A DNA stretch of 64,000 nucleotides from Eutrophobius brisbanensis (GCA_038131795.1 JAYPQE010000003.1:1612001-1676000), one strand, 5' to 3'; positions 33,264 to 43,663 are shown, numbered from the stretch's first letter. Made by a program: numbers and translations. Notes: a model not told the origin generated them from the sequence alone.

Positions 33264-35261
33264 ATGACTGGAATAAAGTTTACCCGACAATGTATCAACC
33301 ATGTCTTTCTAATGGCGATAACCTGTGTTTTTACCATTCAACCAGTCAATGCCCAACAGACCCTTGAACAACAGCGCAATACCTATCTACAGGCACAAAA
33401 GGCATTAAAGGCGGGGCAACTCACAAACTTTAAAAAGCTTACCGGTACATTGCTGGATTATCCCTTATACCCATATCTGATTCATGACTACATCAGGCCC
33501 AGAATCTCAAGTGTAGATAAAAAAGACATCATCCAGTTCCTAGAAAAATATGATGACTTGCCGGTGGCCAATGATTTGAGAAAGCGCTGGTTAAGGTACC
33601 TGGCCCGCACAGGCCAGTGGCAAGCCTATATTGATAACTATATTCCAATGAACAATACGGAACTTGAGTGTTATCAATTGCAGGCAAGAATTAAAACCAA
33701 CAATATGTCCTATCTGCTGGAAGATGCGCGCTCAGTCTGGCTGGTGGGCAAGTCACAACCGGATATATGTGACCCGGCATTTGCACTTTTATATAAAAGC
33801 GACCTGATGACGTCAGAACTGATCTGGAAACGGATCCGCCTGTCCATGCAAAACAATGAAGTTAACCTTGCCAGGTATCTCGCCGGAAAACTCGACAGGT
33901 CTGATCAGGAATGGGTAGATCGATGGATTGCCACTTATCGGAACCCTGCAAGGGGGACCAGCAATCCAGGTTATGAAGACACTGAGCTTGCCAGGGAAAT
34001 CCTCGCCCATGGAATGCGCCGCCTGGCAGCTGCGGACGTCGATACAGCCATAAGCCGGTGGGCTATTCTGAAACCAGCCTATGCCTTCGAAAAGGAACAA
34101 ATCGATCAGATTGAAAGGGCCCTGGCCATACGTTCTGTTATCAGTAAACATTCTCTGTCCCAGCAATTGCTGGACAACCTGGACAACCAGAATGTGGATG
34201 AAACGATTTTTCACTGGCGCTTAAGGGACGCACTGCAAAAGAATGACTGGCAGGCACTGATCAAATGGACTGAAGGTGAACCACCAGAAGACACTATCAA
34301 GCTCAGGTGGCAATACTGGCGTGCTCGCGCAATGGAACAGACCGGCAGGCAAGCAGAGGCTGATTTGATTTACCAGGCACTGTCCAGTGAACGGGACTAT
34401 TATGGGTTTCTAGCAGCGGACCGGGTCATGGCCGACTACGCAATAGACCACCGCTCTTTACCAGAAGACCTGGAGACCTGGAACAAGGTGTCTACCAAAC
34501 CAGCAGTTGAGCGCGCCAGGGAGTTATATCATCTGGGTAATAAATATTTTGCCAGAAGAGAATGGAATGCGGTGGTCAGCAAGTTGACCAATTATGAATT
34601 GCAGATAGCCGCCATGATTGCGGCCAACTGGGGATGGCATGACAGGACCATACTCACGCTTGGCAGGGCAAAATCTTATGATGATCTTATTTTAAGGTTC
34701 CCTGTTATATACGAAGACCAGATGACCAAGTACTCAGAAATGCGCGGCCTGGACCTGGGATGGATGTATGCCCTCACCCGGGCCGAGAGTGCATTTATGT
34801 CAGATGCCCGGTCTCCATCTGGTGCATTGGGACTCATGCAGGTCATGCCGGCCACAGGCAGGGAGACAGCAAAAAAAATCAACTTCAGGACCTTTTATAA
34901 CCGTTACCTGCTGGAACCTGACAAAAATATCACCATCGGTAGCGCTTACCTGAAACAGGTATATGAGCGTTTTAACAATGTCATCCTGGCAACAGCAGCG
35001 TATAATGCCGGGCCAAACGCCGTCGCGAGGTGGATCCCTGATAATGAGTGTATGGAACCGGATATCTGGGTTGAACAAATACCCTATACGGAAACCAGGA
35101 AATACGTTGCAAGGATCCTGTTTTTTGCGACCATTTATGACTGGCGTTTAAAAAATCAAATTACCAGAATAAACCAGCGCATGACTGACATATCACCTCG
35201 AACGCAGGTGGCCTCATCCGGATTGTCATGTCCTGCAGCTGCAAACGTATCAGGATTATAG
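33264..35261 (+). CDS. slt: Soluble lytic murein transglycosylase (Slt70 type)
   Basis: A 665-residue periplasmic enzyme that cleaves MurNAc-GlcNAc bonds of peptidoglycan with 1,6-anhydro product formation. Signal peptide at 1-31 (VFLMAITCVFTIQPVNA). A long alpha-helical superhelix (about 35-480) forms the doughnut, then the catalytic domain: YALTRAESAF with the catalytic Glu, SPSGALGLMQVMPATGRETA and AAYNAGPNAVARWI. Length is close to E. coli Slt70. The next gene begins 5 bp after its stop, so the two are likely coupled. Confidence 0.95.
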   Translation: MTGIKFTRQCINHVFLMAITCVFTIQPVNAQQTLEQQRNTYLQAQKALKAGQLTNFKKLTGTLLDYPLYPYLIHDYIRPRISSVDKKDIIQFLEKYDDLPVANDLRKRWLRYLARTGQWQAYIDNYIPMNNTELECYQLQARIKTNNMSYLLEDARSVWLVGKSQPDICDPAFALLYKSDLMTSELIWKRIRLSMQNNEVNLARYLAGKLDRSDQEWVDRWIATYRNPARGTSNPGYEDTELAREILAHGMRRLAAADVDTAISRWAILKPAYAFEKEQIDQIERALAIRSVISKHSLSQQLLDNLDNQNVDETIFHWRLRDALQKNDWQALIKWTEGEPPEDTIKLRWQYWRARAMEQTGRQAEADLIYQALSSERDYYGFLAADRVMADYAIDHRSLPEDLETWNKVSTKPAVERARELYHLGNKYFARREWNAVVSKLTNYELQIAAMIAANWGWHDRTILTLGRAKSYDDLILRFPVIYEDQMTKYSEMRGLDLGWMYALTRAESAFMSDARSPSGALGLMQVMPATGRETAKKINFRTFYNRYLLEPDKNITIGSAYLKQVYERFNNVILATAAYNAGPNAVARWIPDNECMEPDIWVEQIPYTETRKYVARILFFATIYDWRLKNQITRINQRMTDISPRTQVASSGLSCPAAANVSGL

Positions 35262-35266
35262 CCGTT

Positions 35267-36250
35267 ATGATTATCAAGACAGTTGGAATATTAGGTGGAA
35301 CAGGTTTCGTAGGCCGACGACTGGCCAACAGGCTGGTGAGACAGGGATACCATGTAAAAATACTGACCCGCGATCGGGAGCGTCACAAGGAAGATTTGAT
35401 CCTGCTGCCAAACCTGGAATTGATTGAAACCAATGTGAACAGTGAATCCTATCTGACTGAGCATCTGAACGGTTGTGATGCAATGATTAACCTTGTTGGC
35501 ATACTCAATGAAAGCGGGACCAGTGGCGATGGATTTAAAAAGGCCCACGTTGAGTTAACTAAAAACGTAATCAGTGCCTGCCAAGCATTGGGCATTAAAC
35601 GCCTGCTGCACATGAGCGCCTTGAATGCTGATCCCAATGGTCCCAGCCATTACCTGAAAACCAAAGGTGAGGCCGAAGATTTGGTGCATGCCGCCGGAGA
35701 TATACAGACCACCAGTTTCAGACCCTCTGTTATCTTCGGCCCTGAAGACAGCTTCTTTAACCGTTTTGCCTTGTTATTAAAGATTTCACCGGTCTTCCCC
35801 CTGGCCTGCCCCAATGCCAGGTTCGCCCCGGTATATATTGATGACCTGACATCGGCCATGGTCCAGACCCTGGAGAACAAAGACTATTACGGCCAGCGGC
35901 TGGATATTTGTGGTAATGAAACTTACACCTTACAGGAACTGGTCAGGTTTACCCTAGATTGCCTGGGCATAAAACGGTTAATTGTCCCCTTACCTGAAAT
36001 TTTGTCCAGGCTACTGGCGCTTGATTTCGATTTTTGGGGATTTGTATTTAATCTAATTAAAGTTGAAAAGCCCTTTTCCATGGACAACTTTCATTCATTA
36101 CAAGTAGATAGCGTATCTGCAAATAATACGCTCAGCCAGTTTGTACAAAACCCGGTTTCAATAAAGACAGTAGTCCCCGGTTATTTAAACGACCTATCAT
36201 ATCGTTCGGACTACATGAAGTACCGGCAGTCTTCCCACAGACCCAGTTAG
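35267..36250 (+). CDS. NAD(P)-dependent epimerase/reductase, NDUFA9-like complex I-associated family
   Basis: An atypical short-chain dehydrogenase of 327 residues from ATG 35267 (MIIKTVGILGGTGFVGRR). GGTGFVG is the Rossmann dinucleotide loop, followed by ILTRDRER; MSALNADPNGPSHYLKTKGEAE contains the Y..K pair with the Ser upstream; SFRPSVIFGPEDSFFNRFA is the hallmark of the NDUFA9/YfcH-like group. The frame opens further upstream but only within slt. The substrate is unknown; in mitochondria the homologue is a complex I subunit that holds NADPH. Confidence 0.85.
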   Translation: MIIKTVGILGGTGFVGRRLANRLVRQGYHVKILTRDRERHKEDLILLPNLELIETNVNSESYLTEHLNGCDAMINLVGILNESGTSGDGFKKAHVELTKNVISACQALGIKRLLHMSALNADPNGPSHYLKTKGEAEDLVHAAGDIQTTSFRPSVIFGPEDSFFNRFALLLKISPVFPLACPNARFAPVYIDDLTSAMVQTLENKDYYGQRLDICGNETYTLQELVRFTLDCLGIKRLIVPLPEILSRLLALDFDFWGFVFNLIKVEKPFSMDNFHSLQVDSVSANNTLSQFVQNPVSIKTVVPGYLNDLSYRSDYMKYRQSSHRPS

Positions 36251-36367
36251 CGACATATATATCCACAGCTATTTTTAGGTAGGCAGACTATGGCAACGCC
36301 ATAACGTTGCTGTTCACCCGTTCTCATGTTCAAATGGCACTCATCGTAATCAAACAATTTTTTTACC

Positions 36368-37591
36368 ATGAGAATTTATCAGGTTGGCGGCTCGATCAGA
36401 GACAAATTACTAGGATTTGAAGTAAAAGACCATGACTGGGTGGTAGTTGGTAGCACGCCGGAAGAAATGTCGTCGTCTGGATATAAACCGGTGGGAAAAG
36501 ATTTTCCTGTCTTCCTTCACCCTGATACCCACGAAGAATATGCACTTGCAAGGACGGAACGTAAATCAGGTAAAGGTTATAAGGGGTTTACCTTCAATAC
36601 CTCTAAAGAGGTTACCCTTGAACAGGACCTTGCCCGACGCGACCTGACCATCAATGCCATCGCTCAGGACGAAAATGGCAAGCTGATTGATCCCTATAAT
36701 GGTCAGGATGATCTGAAAAATGGTATATTACGTCATGTCTCCCCCGCCTATGCTGAAGATCCGCTACGGGTCTTAAGGACAGCCAGGTTTGCCGCACGAT
36801 TTGATTTCAAAATTGCGCCCGGGACACTGGCGTTAATGAAAGACATCTGTACATCGGGTGAATTGAGTACCCTGGTACCCGAACGTATCTGGGGTGAACT
36901 TGAAAAGGCCCTTGGCTACGAACATACCCAACGTTTTTTTGAAGTCCTCAGAGAATGCGGTGCGCTGAATGAACTTCTGCCTGAAATCCATGCGCTGTAC
37001 GGCATACCGCAACCGGCACTTCACCACCCAGAGATCGATACGGGTATACACACCATGATGGTCCTGCAACAAGCAACACGTTTGACCCCTGACAGGCAGG
37101 TGCGGTTTGCTGCCCTGGTTCATGACCTTGGCAAGGCCACCACGCCCAAAGACATCTTACCTAAACATAAGGGCCATGAAGAGCGTGGCGTTAAGATAAT
37201 CAAAAAAATGTGCCAGCGCTTGAAGATACCGAACAAATACCGTGATCTCGCCGTCATGGTATCGCGCTACCATTTTATCTGTCACAAGCTGGATGAACTG
37301 CGATCAGACACCATTATCAAAAAACTGGAAGCGATGGATGCCTTTCGAAGACCCGAGCGCTTTGAACAATTTCTCATTGCCTGCGAGGCCGATGCACGGG
37401 GTCGAACCGGATTTGAAGACAAAGAGTATCCCCAGGCCGGTCAATTCAGAAAATATTTTGATATTGCCAGAAATATTGATACAAACCAGATAAACACGGA
37501 TAACATATCTGGAAAAGAGATTGCCAGGGAAATTCAGACACTTAGGATTAATGTAGTAGAGAATGACAGGAAAAAATGTTCAATAAAGTGA
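36368..37591 (+). CDS. cca: Multifunctional CCA-adding enzyme (tRNA nucleotidyltransferase)
   Basis: Adds or repairs the 3'-terminal CCA of tRNA. 407 residues. Nucleotidyltransferase core: YQVGGSIRDKLLG, DHDWVVVGSTPEEM (the catalytic carboxylates D-x-D), RRDLTINAIAQD and AEDPLRVLRTARFAARF. The C-terminal HD phosphohydrolase domain (ALVHDLGKATTP) marks the gammaproteobacterial class with phosphatase and phosphodiesterase activity. Length is as expected. The final ten residues look unconserved. 117 bp follow the preceding gene, with no clear promoter seen. Confidence 0.97.
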   Translation: MRIYQVGGSIRDKLLGFEVKDHDWVVVGSTPEEMSSSGYKPVGKDFPVFLHPDTHEEYALARTERKSGKGYKGFTFNTSKEVTLEQDLARRDLTINAIAQDENGKLIDPYNGQDDLKNGILRHVSPAYAEDPLRVLRTARFAARFDFKIAPGTLALMKDICTSGELSTLVPERIWGELEKALGYEHTQRFFEVLRECGALNELLPEIHALYGIPQPALHHPEIDTGIHTMMVLQQATRLTPDRQVRFAALVHDLGKATTPKDILPKHKGHEERGVKIIKKMCQRLKIPNKYRDLAVMVSRYHFICHKLDELRSDTIIKKLEAMDAFRRPERFEQFLIACEADARGRTGFEDKEYPQAGQFRKYFDIARNIDTNQINTDNISGKEIAREIQTLRINVVENDRKKCSIK

Positions 37592-37636
37592 AGTACAGGT
37601 AACATCAAGATAATTATTGCAATTTTATAAGCACAT

Positions 37637-38959
37637 ATGGAAGAGAATCAAAATATATTTAAACGTGCTGTCAAGGCGCTAACTACCGTTGAAGAAAATG
37701 AAATTAAGGCTACGATTACAGCCTTTTTATTTGTCTTTATTTTGATGGCCGCATATTACATTCTACGACCAGTACGTGATGCCATGGCAAGTGACTGGAC
37801 AGATTCAGAGGTCAGTTGGCTATGGACCCTGAACTTTTTTATTGGAATTGCTATTGTTGCCGTTTATGGGTTTATGGTATCAAAAGTTAAGTTCAAAAAT
37901 CTGGTTCCGGGGATATATGGCTTATTTGCGGCAAGTTTCCTATGTTTTTATTTTGGTGCAAATCTTGTTTCTGATCGCACACTAATAGATAAAACATTCT
38001 ATGTTTGGGTGAGCTTCTTTGCCATGTTCCACCTTTCTGTATTCTGGAGCTATATGTCAGATTTATTCAATAAGGAACAGGCAAAACGACTATTTGCAAT
38101 TATTGCAGCAGGGGCTAGTGCTGGTGCACTTGTCGGACCTGCGATACCAGCTTTTTTTGCAGACATTATTGGAAATGATGCATTAACATTGGTTTCAGCA
38201 ACAATGTTATTTTGTACCATCCCCATAATATTTTATTTAGAAAAACTGAAAGTATCTGAATTAAAAAACCTGGACGTTAATGTGGATCCAGAATCACTAA
38301 AGATTGGTGGTAACCCTATTGCCGGATTCAAATTATTTTTTCAGAACCCATATTTACTTGGTATAGGTGCGTTCATTTTGCTATACACCATGATCAGTTC
38401 CTTTATATATTTTGAACAAAAAAATCTGTTGGATGTTTATGACAGAGAAACCCGTACACAGATCCTGGGAAGTATCGATTTACTGGTTAACATTCTGACA
38501 TTTGGAATCGCTTTTTTTGCGACGGGAAGATTGGTTAAGCACCTTGGAATGGGGTTCACACTGGCCTCCATGCCTGTCCTGGTGGTAGCAGGGATGTTAA
38601 TACTAGCTTTTGCACCTATTATTTCCGTCTTGCTAGCCTTGCAGGTGGTAAGGCGAGCAGGTAATTACGCAATCACTCGGCCTGCACGTGAAATGTTATT
38701 TACTGAAGTTGATAAGGAAACCCGCTTTAAGGCCAAGCCAGTCATAGATGTAGTGGTATATCGTGGCGGCGACACCGTGACGGCCTGGTTTTTCACCGGC
38801 CTGACAGAAGGCCTGGGTCTGGGTTTTGCAGCTTTAGGAATAGTAGGGGCCGCAATTGCCGCAATATGGGCGGGTATCGGTATCTTCCTTGGCAAATTAT
38901 ATAATGGGAAAAGAGTAGCTGAAGCCACCTCAGACCAGGTAAATCAATCCCATGCCTGA
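37637..38959 (+). CDS. ATP/ADP carrier (Npt1/Npt2, TlcC) family membrane transporter
   Basis: A 440-residue protein with about 12 hydrophobic segments. The first segment region (ATITAFLFVFILMAAYYILRPVRDAM) with YYILRPVRD is characteristic of the NTP:NDP exchanger family, and NKEQAKRLFAIIAAGASAGALVG is a conserved cytosolic loop. Similar proteins occur in many free-living bacteria, where the substrate is not nucleotides with certainty; so energy parasitism should not be concluded. Stands alone, 45 bp after cca. Confidence 0.82.
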   Translation: MEENQNIFKRAVKALTTVEENEIKATITAFLFVFILMAAYYILRPVRDAMASDWTDSEVSWLWTLNFFIGIAIVAVYGFMVSKVKFKNLVPGIYGLFAASFLCFYFGANLVSDRTLIDKTFYVWVSFFAMFHLSVFWSYMSDLFNKEQAKRLFAIIAAGASAGALVGPAIPAFFADIIGNDALTLVSATMLFCTIPIIFYLEKLKVSELKNLDVNVDPESLKIGGNPIAGFKLFFQNPYLLGIGAFILLYTMISSFIYFEQKNLLDVYDRETRTQILGSIDLLVNILTFGIAFFATGRLVKHLGMGFTLASMPVLVVAGMLILAFAPIISVLLALQVVRRAGNYAITRPAREMLFTEVDKETRFKAKPVIDVVVYRGGDTVTAWFFTGLTEGLGLGFAALGIVGAAIAAIWAGIGIFLGKLYNGKRVAEATSDQVNQSHA

Positions 38960-39033
38960 TTACGGCATTATGTAAACTCTAATAACCCTGATTCAAACAT
39001 GTATTTTGATCACATGATTGAAATCCCATCAAA

Positions 39034-40959
39034 ATGACGAAGATAAAATATAGACCGGAAATCGACGGACTACGCGCCCTGGCTGTTTTATCGGTAGTCA
39101 TTTACCACGCTAATTTTATTCTGGATGGAGAAAGACTGCTCAGTGGCGGTTATATGGGGGTAGATATTTTCTTTGTCATTTCCGGCTACCTGATTACGTC
39201 CATCATTCTAAAAGGCCTGTTAACAGGAACATTCAGTTTCGCAGAATTTTATGAACGACGGGCAAGACGAATACTGCCAGCGCTGTTTACCGTCATACTG
39301 GTTATGTCGCCCCTGGCCCTGACCCTGCTGATCCCCTGGCAATTAATGGATTTTTTCAAAAGTGCTTTTGCGGCAATATTTTTCTTCTCCAATATCTATT
39401 TCTGGAAAAATTCAGGATACTTTTCTCCAGACTCCACTGAGGTCCCGTTATTACATACCTGGAGTCTGTCAATCGAGGAACAGTTCTATATTTTATTTCC
39501 CCTGTTTTTATTCCTGTTGTGGCGATATAAACGATCATTAATCATTCTATTATTTGTGACTGGAATATTGTTGTCTTTATATGTTGCAAACTGGTATTCA
39601 CAGTTTCAGGCTGAATCCTCCTTTTACCTGCTACCTACACGGATGTGGGAATTGTTATGTGGTGCCGTTCTGGCAAAAGCAGAAACAAGCTATGGTAGAA
39701 GACCCGTACCGCGAATTATTCAGACCTTCCTGAATATTATCTTTCTGGCCGCAATAATGGCCAGCCTTGTTATCTTTGACACAAACACACCTCATCCAGG
39801 CTATATGACGTTATTTATTGTGATTGGCACAATGGGACTGATATGGTTTTTGCAACCTGATGGCCTGATCACCAGATTACTTTCAATAAAACCGGTGGTA
39901 TTTACTGGGCTTATCTCCTACTCGTTATATCTCTGGCATTACCCGTTATTATCCTTTCTCGAATTAAGCCGGTTCGATACCAGTTTGGGAAATAAATTCT
40001 GGATAATTATGATTTCATTTTTATTATCTATTGTCAGCTATCACTTTGTCGAACAACCCATCAGGAAGAACAGGTTGAATTTAAAAAAATGTCTGGTCTT
40101 CTGTTCATCCCTGACTTTATTACTATTGGCAACAACAGGTATGGTGATAAAAACAGAGGGGGGGTTAGGCCGATATCACCCATTAGATTTAAGAATGTTA
40201 AGCAAAGGCCCTATTGAACTGGGTTATTATGTGCGCTACAGATTTCTTGAGCTTGAAAATCGACAATTTGATGATAACGACAAAATAAAACTATTACTCA
40301 TCGGAGACAGTTATGCACAAGACCTGTTAAATGCCATCATCGAGTCTGATATGATTTCAAACTTCTCGGTATCCACACATCTAATGCCTGCCCGTTGTGT
40401 GAACCTTTATTTGCATTATGATATATCAGAAAACATTCTCCCTGGTGACAGACCATTTTGTGCAAGCCGCCGGGACTACCATGATGTGGGCCTTCAAGAG
40501 CTAATGCGCGAGGCAGATACCTTATGGATTGCCTCATCCTGGCAGGATTGGCAGATTGAACTATTACCCCAAAGCATACAAAATATTCAATCCGTCACCA
40601 ATGCCAGGATTGTGGTATTTGGTAGTAAGAATTTTGGAAATAATACCATTGATGATCTTATCAACATACCTGTTGAAGACAGGGTTGGCTACCGGCAAAA
40701 CGTCCTGGACAGCCACTTGCAGACCAACGAGTTACTGAAATCCAGGATCAATGCTGAGTACCTGGTTGATCTGCAAATGCTGTTATGTGATGGGCTTAAG
40801 ACCTGTCCGGTTTTTGATAAGGATAGTAACGTCATTTCTTATGACAGTTCCCATTTAACAAAAATGGGGGCCAAATTTGTTGGTGAAAAATTAAAATCTC
40901 ATCCTTTAATACGGGAACTGTTATCAGATAAACAAATAGACCAGCAGAATACCCAGTAA
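39034..40959 (+). CDS. OafA-type acyltransferase with C-terminal SGNH domain
   Basis: A 641-residue O-acetyltransferase of surface polysaccharide or lipopolysaccharide. Residues about 1-350 are the acyltransferase-3 membrane domain (YRPEIDGLRALAVLSVVIYH with the catalytic His, FFVISGYLITSII, YERRARRILPAL, HTWSLSIEEQFY). Residues about 400-630 form a periplasmic SGNH domain (LLIGDSYAQDLL with the Ser; DSSHLTKMGAKFV with Asp/His). The 3' end overlaps the convergent uppP gene by 36 bp. The polymer it modifies is unknown; the surface-polymer cluster at 2.7-7.3 kb is too far for an operon link. Confidence 0.92.
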   Translation: MTKIKYRPEIDGLRALAVLSVVIYHANFILDGERLLSGGYMGVDIFFVISGYLITSIILKGLLTGTFSFAEFYERRARRILPALFTVILVMSPLALTLLIPWQLMDFFKSAFAAIFFFSNIYFWKNSGYFSPDSTEVPLLHTWSLSIEEQFYILFPLFLFLLWRYKRSLIILLFVTGILLSLYVANWYSQFQAESSFYLLPTRMWELLCGAVLAKAETSYGRRPVPRIIQTFLNIIFLAAIMASLVIFDTNTPHPGYMTLFIVIGTMGLIWFLQPDGLITRLLSIKPVVFTGLISYSLYLWHYPLLSFLELSRFDTSLGNKFWIIMISFLLSIVSYHFVEQPIRKNRLNLKKCLVFCSSLTLLLLATTGMVIKTEGGLGRYHPLDLRMLSKGPIELGYYVRYRFLELENRQFDDNDKIKLLLIGDSYAQDLLNAIIESDMISNFSVSTHLMPARCVNLYLHYDISENILPGDRPFCASRRDYHDVGLQELMREADTLWIASSWQDWQIELLPQSIQNIQSVTNARIVVFGSKNFGNNTIDDLINIPVEDRVGYRQNVLDSHLQTNELLKSRINAEYLVDLQMLLCDGLKTCPVFDKDSNVISYDSSHLTKMGAKFVGEKLKSHPLIRELLSDKQIDQQNTQ

Positions 40960-41724
40960 CAATCTATAAATGACATAAGGCAGCAAACCCGTCTTCTCCA
41001 GAAACCTGATAAAAATATGTATCGTCAGGGCAGCCAGTATAAAAGAGGTCACCGTGACGATGATCACCCCGGGCCAGTACACGGCATTCTGACTGATAAC
41101 CAGCTTGTAGCCTTCATATCCGCCGGCAAGAAAAATGGTGGGGATTGATAACAAAAAGGCAAATCGTGCTGCAGCACGACGCTCCAGCCCCAATAACAGG
41201 CCTGCAGTAATGGTGATACCTGATCTGGATGTACCGGGGATCAATGCCAGTATCTGTAACATACCTATGATAATAATGTCCTTAAATGTCAACGCCTTCT
41301 CGGTACGTTGCAGATGACCAAATTTATCTGCCAGTAATAGCAAGACGCCAAAAAAGATTGTCGCCAGAGCAATCACCATTGGTGAACGTAAATAGGTTGC
41401 AACCAGATCAGCCAGTAACAAACCGGATACAGCTATGGGCAGGGTAGCGATAATGAGAAACCAGACATAGCGGGAATGGTACTCTTGCAGGCTAAAGCCT
41501 GAAGATACCCATTGACGGGTCATGTCTACCAGATCTCGCCGAAAATAAAAGATAACTGCACATAATGTCCCTACATGTGCCGCCACATCCACAGCCAACC
41601 CCTGGTCCTGCCATTCCAATAACCTGGGCAACAGGATCAGGTGAGCAGAACTTGATATGGGTAAAAATTCTGTCAGACCCTGAATCAGTCCGAGGATGAA
41701 GTATTGAATAATGCCAATTTCCAT
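40924..41724 (-). CDS. uppP: Undecaprenyl-diphosphate phosphatase
   Basis: A 266-residue multi-pass membrane enzyme that recycles undecaprenyl pyrophosphate to the lipid carrier for peptidoglycan and O-antigen. The two active-site blocks are visible: IQGLTEFLPISSSAHLIL near the N-terminus and LIPGTSRSGITITAGLLLG in the middle. It belongs to the BacA type; length is normal. It follows the lipoprotein gene by 2 bp, so is probably in one transcript with the midA-like gene. Confidence 0.96.
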   Translation of the reverse strand: MEIGIIQYFILGLIQGLTEFLPISSSAHLILLPRLLEWQDQGLAVDVAAHVGTLCAVIFYFRRDLVDMTRQWVSSGFSLQEYHSRYVWFLIIATLPIAVSGLLLADLVATYLRSPMVIALATIFFGVLLLLADKFGHLQRTEKALTFKDIIIIGMLQILALIPGTSRSGITITAGLLLGLERRAAARFAFLLSIPTIFLAGGYEGYKLVISQNAVYWPGVIIVTVTSFILAALTIHIFIRFLEKTGLLPYVIYRLLLGILLVYLFI

Positions 41725-41726
41725 CG

Positions 41727-42458
41727 TTATAGAATAGGCAAAAAGATTGCTGAGGCCATTTGCTGAATAACCTTGGTAATGGTCCGGTTGGTCCTGCCGG
41801 AAATTATGATCGCCATGGTATCTTGCAGGCCAATCAGTTTGCCGAATAATCGCTCATAGCTTAAATTGGCTTCTTCTGTGCCCACTGAATTGCTGTACAG
41901 ATACAACTCACCATTCTCATCGTACGTATTCCCCATTTTCCAGACGGTAATTTCAATGTTCCTGGCCAGATTGTAAAGATTTTGTGGATCGGGCGCCTGA
42001 AATAAATAAAAGCTCCGCTTGTTATTGTAGGCCTCCATTACCATAAATAATAATCCTGCTGTAAGACTGAAGACCCTGTCACCCTGATACCCCGGAGAAA
42101 AAGTTAATAATATTAAATCACCACCATACACACCGGGAAATTCTTCAAACTCCCAGTCATGATCCAGGTCGAACAACCTGACCACGTTTTCATCTATGGT
42201 GCCGGCATAACCTGATTTTCGCAGTTCTCGAGGATTACGTTTATACAACTTGATCATTAAATTTCTCAAGTGGACCCTGGACTCTACCACATGAACTTCA
42301 ACAACCTCACCCATGTCAGTTTTAATCAATGAACCCACCTGATAATTTTCATAGGGCAATCCATCGGGGCGTGTACCCTTATTCATGCACCCGCTTAGCA
42401 GCAAGGCCATGCTGAAAAAAAATATTAAACCTGTGATTTTATTTTTGTCTGGTGTCAT
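41727..42458 (-). CDS. Hypothetical lipoprotein, 243 aa
   Basis: The signal peptide TGLIFFFSMALLLSGC ends in a LSGC lipobox, so the mature protein should be lipid-anchored. The rest is a mixed alpha/beta soluble domain with no motif I recognise, apart from a hydrophobic stretch near VFSLTAGLLFMVMEAY. Start overlaps the end of the midA-like gene by 4 bp and the stop is 2 bp from uppP, so it is embedded in that operon and may serve the envelope. Confidence 0.72.
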   Translation of the reverse strand: MTPDKNKITGLIFFFSMALLLSGCMNKGTRPDGLPYENYQVGSLIKTDMGEVVEVHVVESRVHLRNLMIKLYKRNPRELRKSGYAGTIDENVVRLFDLDHDWEFEEFPGVYGGDLILLTFSPGYQGDRVFSLTAGLLFMVMEAYNNKRSFYLFQAPDPQNLYNLARNIEITVWKMGNTYDENGELYLYSNSVGTEEANLSYERLFGKLIGLQDTMAIIISGRTNRTITKVIQQMASAIFLPIL

Positions 42459-43663
42459 AACTTATGCACACTATTACCTGTGCTAAAACCCGTTAAAGGT
42501 ACTGAGATATTACGAGTTAATCCCATCACCTTAAATTTTTCACCCATTTCACCAGGCAGCATTAACTGACCAGCCTGTTGTGATAATTTCAAATTCCAGA
42601 TCTCATCTTCATTGCGATAAGTATTGATTACATCTTCCATTCCACAGGACATTAGAAAAGCAGCTTGTGGCGCGTATCCATGCACCTCCATTCCAACGTC
42701 ATACGCAGACTCGGCAACAGCAGTAAAGTCAACAAAGGCAGTAATATCCTGACAACCCACCAGTATAAAAGGGTCATCATGACTTCGATGACGGTAATGG
42801 CAAATTAACGTTCCCGTTGTCCGTTGCGGGTGATAATAATCACTACGGTTATAACCGTAATCTATGAACAACGCAGCACCGCTAGAAAGTATTTCCGAAA
42901 TTGAACGCAAAAACGGACCAATCATAAAACTGATTTCCGTATGGTAGTCGCCCTCAATCTGCCCCAGGGCATCGCTTAATCTGGAATGAGCCAGAGAAAT
43001 CAATTGTTCATCAGAGATGTCCGCCTTAATCCAGGCAAAACGGTCATCGCGCTGTGTCACCCTGAGCTCACTGATTTTTTGTTCGGATATACTAATCTTA
43101 TGCACAGGGATGGCATCCAGGACCTCATTGGCAAGCACCACGCCATCAATACGTTCAGCTGGTAAAGAATCCAGCCATTTCACTCGCTCAATAATATCAG
43201 GCTGTCTTTCTTTCAGTGTCTTAAATTGCCTTTCCTTTAGATCAGCACTGGTTTCAAGGATAAGGTATTCACTTGGGAGGGCATTTAAGCGTTTTAATTC
43301 AGCAAGAATATCAGAGGCCATTACACCACTGCCGGCACCCAGCTCAAGGATACGGTCTCCCCCGGTGACTTCAAATATCTCAAGGCACTGACGGGCCAGG
43401 CACCATGAAAACAGTGGTGAAATTTCAGGGGCGGTGGTGAAGTCACCTTCTGGACCAAATTTACGTGACCCCGCACTGTAATAGCCCAGACCCGGTTCGT
43501 ACAAAGCCATCCCCATATATCGCTCAAAACCTATGGTGCCATTGTTTTTCTGTATATTGTCAGCAATTAATCGAATCAGTTCACGACTGCATGTCTTTGC
43601 CATCTCATCAGGCTCTGGCCAATCTGGATGTCCACCGGTTTGATTATAAATCTGATTATCCAC
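42455..43663 (-). CDS. SAM-dependent methyltransferase, MidA/NDUFAF7 family
   Basis: A 402-residue DUF185-type methyltransferase. GFERYMGMALYEPGLGYYSAG and FGPEGDFTTAPEISPLF are the family's N-terminal signature; ILELGAGSGVMASDIL is the SAM-binding glycine loop, and VVLANEVLDAIPVHK the next conserved block. In mitochondria NDUFAF7 methylates an arginine of complex I; the bacterial target is not known. I keep GTG 43663, though ATG 43603 (MAKTCSREL) is also possible. Divergent from the SDR gene (73-bp gap). Confidence 0.9.
   Translation of the reverse strand: MDNQIYNQTGGHPDWPEPDEMAKTCSRELIRLIADNIQKNNGTIGFERYMGMALYEPGLGYYSAGSRKFGPEGDFTTAPEISPLFSWCLARQCLEIFEVTGGDRILELGAGSGVMASDILAELKRLNALPSEYLILETSADLKERQFKTLKERQPDIIERVKWLDSLPAERIDGVVLANEVLDAIPVHKISISEQKISELRVTQRDDRFAWIKADISDEQLISLAHSRLSDALGQIEGDYHTEISFMIGPFLRSISEILSSGAALFIDYGYNRSDYYHPQRTTGTLICHYRHRSHDDPFILVGCQDITAFVDFTAVAESAYDVGMEVHGYAPQAAFLMSCGMEDVINTYRNEDEIWNLKLSQQAGQLMLPGEMGEKFKVMGLTRNISVPLTGFSTGNSVHKL

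Noticed and set aside
37637..38959. Evidence for an intracellular energy parasite (ATP/ADP translocase)
   Set aside because: The family includes many free-living bacterial members of unknown substrate, and the window encodes full biosynthetic and respiratory genes.
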